In this document: in pieces, positions 62,425 to 64,000 of the stretch | Numbering within the stretch: the stretch's first letter is position 1 | How the letters are laid out: each line of letters opens with the position of its first letter | DNA from: Flavobacterium psychrolimnae | GTDB lineage: Bacteria; Bacteroidota; Bacteroidia; Flavobacteriales; Flavobacteriaceae | DNA: 64,000 bases | NCBI RefSeq assembly: GCF_003312425.1 | Contig: NZ_QNUX01000005.1 | Span: 1-64,000, forward strand | Reading direction: 5' to 3' | Notes under the pieces: generated by a model | What the model saw: the letters and a program-made list of their open reading frames with translations, nothing else | Database searches by the model: none | What the model was told of the DNA's origin: nothing | Made by a program: the position numbers and the translations under genes

Positions 62425-62542
62425 CTAAAACTCTTCAAGCAATTGAGGAGTTTTTTTTTTGCAGACAATTTAGCAGGTTCTCCCGAAGCTTCGGGACTGC
62501 TCTCCCCACTAAAACTCTTCAAGCAATTGAGGAGTTTTTTTT
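62413..62542 (+). repeat. Duplicated 46-bp tRNA-end plus terminator segment (probable att site)
   Basis: The segment at 62413-62458 (tRNA acceptor end CTGCTCTCCCCAC, then an AAAACTC...GAGTTTT terminator hairpin) is repeated exactly at 62497-62542. The second copy is preceded by GCAGGTTC, the other half of a T-arm, and a perfect 16-bp palindrome TCCCGAAGCTTCGGGA at 62481-62496. The right boundary of the metal island is probably here. The other parts of 61956-62736 show no gene that I can support. Confidence 0.75.
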
Positions 62543-62687
62543 ATACTCGGATTTTTTAAAAAAAATTGGTAAAATAAAAAAACACATTTTTAAAATAGTA
62601 CAATCAATAACTATTATTCTAATCCATTATTTTTAAAAAACTAAAAAAGCTATTATTAAAATTATCTTTCTATTTCAGTCAAAAAAG

Positions 62688-62722
62688 AAGCCCTAAACAA
62701 AATGATGTTTAGGGCTTTACTT
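62688..62722. terminator. Intrinsic terminator for the alcohol dehydrogenase gene
   Basis: AAGCCCTAAACA (62688-62699) and TGTTTAGGGCTT (62706-62717) form a perfect 12-bp stem with A-rich flank on the left, giving T on the minus strand. It lies 20 nt beyond the stop codon of the minus-strand dehydrogenase. Confidence 0.88.
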
Positions 62723-62736
62723 TCTCTTATATTTGA

Positions 62737-63780
62737 TTATAATGTCGCCATATCGATAACAAAACGGTAGCGGACGTCGCCTTTTGTCATTCGGTCATAT
62801 GCTTCATGCACATTTTTGATATCAATCATTTCGATTTCTGATACAATTCCGTGTTCAGCACAGTAATCCAACATTTCCTGAGTTTCAGGCAAACCTCCTA
62901 TTAATGAACCTGCAAGACTTCTTCGCCCTCCAATAAGACTAAAAGCGTGAATTTCATATGGCGTTGGTGGTACTCCAACACAAATATGAACCCCATTGAC
63001 TCTTAATAAAGATAAATATAGATTCAAATCATGTGGTGCAGAAACAGTGTCCAAAATAAAGTCAAAAGAACCCGCAACACTTGCCAGTTGCTTTTCATCT
63101 TTAGTAACTATAAAATTATGAGCCCCTAATTTTCTGGCATCTGCTTCTTTGTTTGCAGATGTACTCAAGACGGTAACCTCAGCACCAAAAGCAACGCCGA
63201 ATTTTACTGCCATGTGACCTAACCCGCCAAGTCCTAAAACAGCTAATTTATGTCCTTTTCCAACTTTCCAATGTCTCAATGGAGAATATGTAGTGATTCC
63301 GGCACATAATAAAGGTGCTACAGCAGCTAAAGGTAATTTATCTGAAATATGTAAAACAAAATCTTCATGTACTACGATAGTATTCGAATACCCGCCGTAA
63401 GTAGGTGTTACCCCATCTTGTCCCAATGCATTATAGGTATCTGTTCTTCCTTTTAAACAAAACTGCTCTAAACCCTCTTTACAATTTTCACAAGTCCTGC
63501 AGGAATCAACCAAACAACCTGTTCCTGCTAAATCACCTACCTTAAATTTCTTTACGTGACTTCCTACTTTAACTACCTTCCCTACAATTTCATGTCCGGG
63601 AACCATCGGGTATATAGCTCCTCCCCAATCATCTTTTATTTGATGAAGATCACTATGGCAAACGCCACAAAACTGAATATCAAATTGCACATCATGCGGT
63701 CCTAATTCTCTTCTTTCGAAATTCCATGGTGCTAAATCCGACTTAGCATCCTGTACTGCGTATCCCTTCGTTGGTATCAT
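62737..63780 (-). CDS. Zinc-dependent NAD(P) alcohol dehydrogenase (YahK/CAD-like)
   Basis: The protein has 347 residues. It has catalytic zinc ligands in FCGVCHSDLHQ and PGHEIVGKVVKVG, four structural zinc cysteines in CLVDSCRTCENCKEGLEQFC, and a Rossmann motif GLGGLGHMAVKFG (about 180-192). The overall match is with the cinnamyl-alcohol/aldehyde reductase branch of medium-chain dehydrogenases, which reduce aldehydes with NADPH. It lies beyond the tRNA scar, points back toward the island, and looks like ordinary chromosomal background. No operon partner is visible in the window. Confidence 0.94.
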   Translation of the reverse strand: MIPTKGYAVQDAKSDLAPWNFERRELGPHDVQFDIQFCGVCHSDLHQIKDDWGGAIYPMVPGHEIVGKVVKVGSHVKKFKVGDLAGTGCLVDSCRTCENCKEGLEQFCLKGRTDTYNALGQDGVTPTYGGYSNTIVVHEDFVLHISDKLPLAAVAPLLCAGITTYSPLRHWKVGKGHKLAVLGLGGLGHMAVKFGVAFGAEVTVLSTSANKEADARKLGAHNFIVTKDEKQLASVAGSFDFILDTVSAPHDLNLYLSLLRVNGVHICVGVPPTPYEIHAFSLIGGRRSLAGSLIGGLPETQEMLDYCAEHGIVSEIEMIDIKNVHEAYDRMTKGDVRYRFVIDMATL

Positions 63781-63923
63781 ATTTTATAATTTTTTATAAA
63801 ATTATGAAATTTATTCCAGCTTGCATTTTAAACCTATTGCAAAATTCCCACTTCTTAATATTTTTCTCCGAGTTCAAATAGTGAATGCATTTACCATTAA
63901 TTATATGTGGTTCCAAATCAATA

Positions 63924-64000
63924 TTAATTCATACTTCGCAGTATTCCGCCACTAGCCTCTTTGATATACTGAATAAACATAAATGCTTTAGGATCCAGTT
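63924..64000 (-). CDS. C-terminal end of an unidentified gene, cut by the window edge
   Basis: The last 24 codons of a minus-strand gene are visible: LDPKAFMFIQYIKEASGGIL, then RSMN and TAA at 63924-63926. The reading frame is open to the window edge. Too little remains to name the family. The 143 bp between it and the dehydrogenase (63781-63923) contain no gene that I can see. Confidence 0.55.
   Translation of the reverse strand, partial: LDPKAFMFIQYIKEASGGILRSMN

Noticed and set aside
62367..62636. 89-codon plus-strand open frame
   Set aside because: It runs through the tRNA fragment, both repeat copies and their terminators; the repeated peptide comes from the 46-bp DNA repeat.

Overview
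This window is about 64 kb of AT-rich DNA from a Bacteroidetes bacterium, most likely a Flavobacterium or a close relative. The signs are a SusC/RagA-type TonB-linked receptor, promoters of the Bacteroidetes type (-7 element TAnnTTTG), RND pumps fused to TolC channels, and families common in flavobacteria (DUF2911, DUF3347, DUF1111, YncE propellers, heavy-metal-binding HMBD/YHS-like domains). Almost everything between about 3.3 and 62.4 kb deals with transition metals: Cu/Ag, Zn/Cd/Co and probably Hg. It looks like a heavy-metal resistance island.

Layout. 0-2.1 kb: 5' part of a SusC receptor (minus strand, runs off the left edge). 2.1-3.3 kb: gene-poor DNA with three structured elements and a small XRE regulator. 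3.3-6.6 kb: small secreted Cys-rich protein, TonB receptor, MerC-like protein fused to a GDCCVxC domain. 6.9-9.7 kb (minus): di-heme DUF1111 protein, Rieske protein, porin. 9.8-15.9 kb: small Cys-rich protein, CusA-TolC fusion, CusB-like adaptor. 16-20.3 kb: bestrophin-like channel, MgtC, DUF1345 and a Zn/Cd-type P1B ATPase. 20.3-25.4 kb (minus): Cys-rich small protein, HMA protein, TlpA, HMA protein, beta-barrel protein, DsbD. 25.6-26.0 kb: a broken gene. 26-37.6 kb (plus): copper operon with HMA, DUF3347 and HMBD proteins, a haem-binding protein, a two-gene CusA, TolC and two tandem adaptors. 37.7-48.1 kb: AAA ATPase, Cu-ATPase, a nuclease-like protein, YncE, PepSY, DUF2911, DUF305 and a multicopper oxidase fused to a CopB-like barrel. 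48.3-49.7 kb: a Csp-like copper store broken by one stop codon, a Met-rich lipoprotein, a 35-residue HMBD protein, a universal stress protein. 50-50.6 kb (minus): cytochrome c lipoprotein. 50.9-62 kb: third RND operon (small His-rich protein, two small His-tailed proteins, HupE, anchored protein, CusA-TolC fusion, a Cys-less P1B-type ATPase, adaptor) and a Tat/Sec-exported SOD. 62.4-62.55 kb: a tRNA 3'-end fragment and a duplicated 46-bp tRNA-terminator segment, probably the right attachment boundary of the island. 62.7-64 kb: ordinary chromosomal genes (alcohol dehydrogenase and the end of an unknown gene).

How the parts fit: P1B ATPases move metal from cytoplasm to periplasm. RND/adaptor/TolC systems move it from the periplasm out. 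Periplasmic and surface proteins with HMA, HMBD, DUF3347, DUF305 or Met/His/Cys-rich sequences bind it, the multicopper oxidase oxidises Cu(I), and DsbD/TlpA keep cysteines reduced.

The most interesting signal is a set of five small secreted Cys/His-rich proteins. Each heads one of the metal gene clusters, and each ends in nearly the same C-terminal tail ([IL]W-x-[PI]-P-[KQ]-[IL]-[SAG]). Three use GTG or TTG starts, and four have a -7-like element only 4-8 nt before the start codon, which suggests leaderless mRNAs. No classical metal regulator (MerR, ArsR, CusRS, CopY) is visible in the window.
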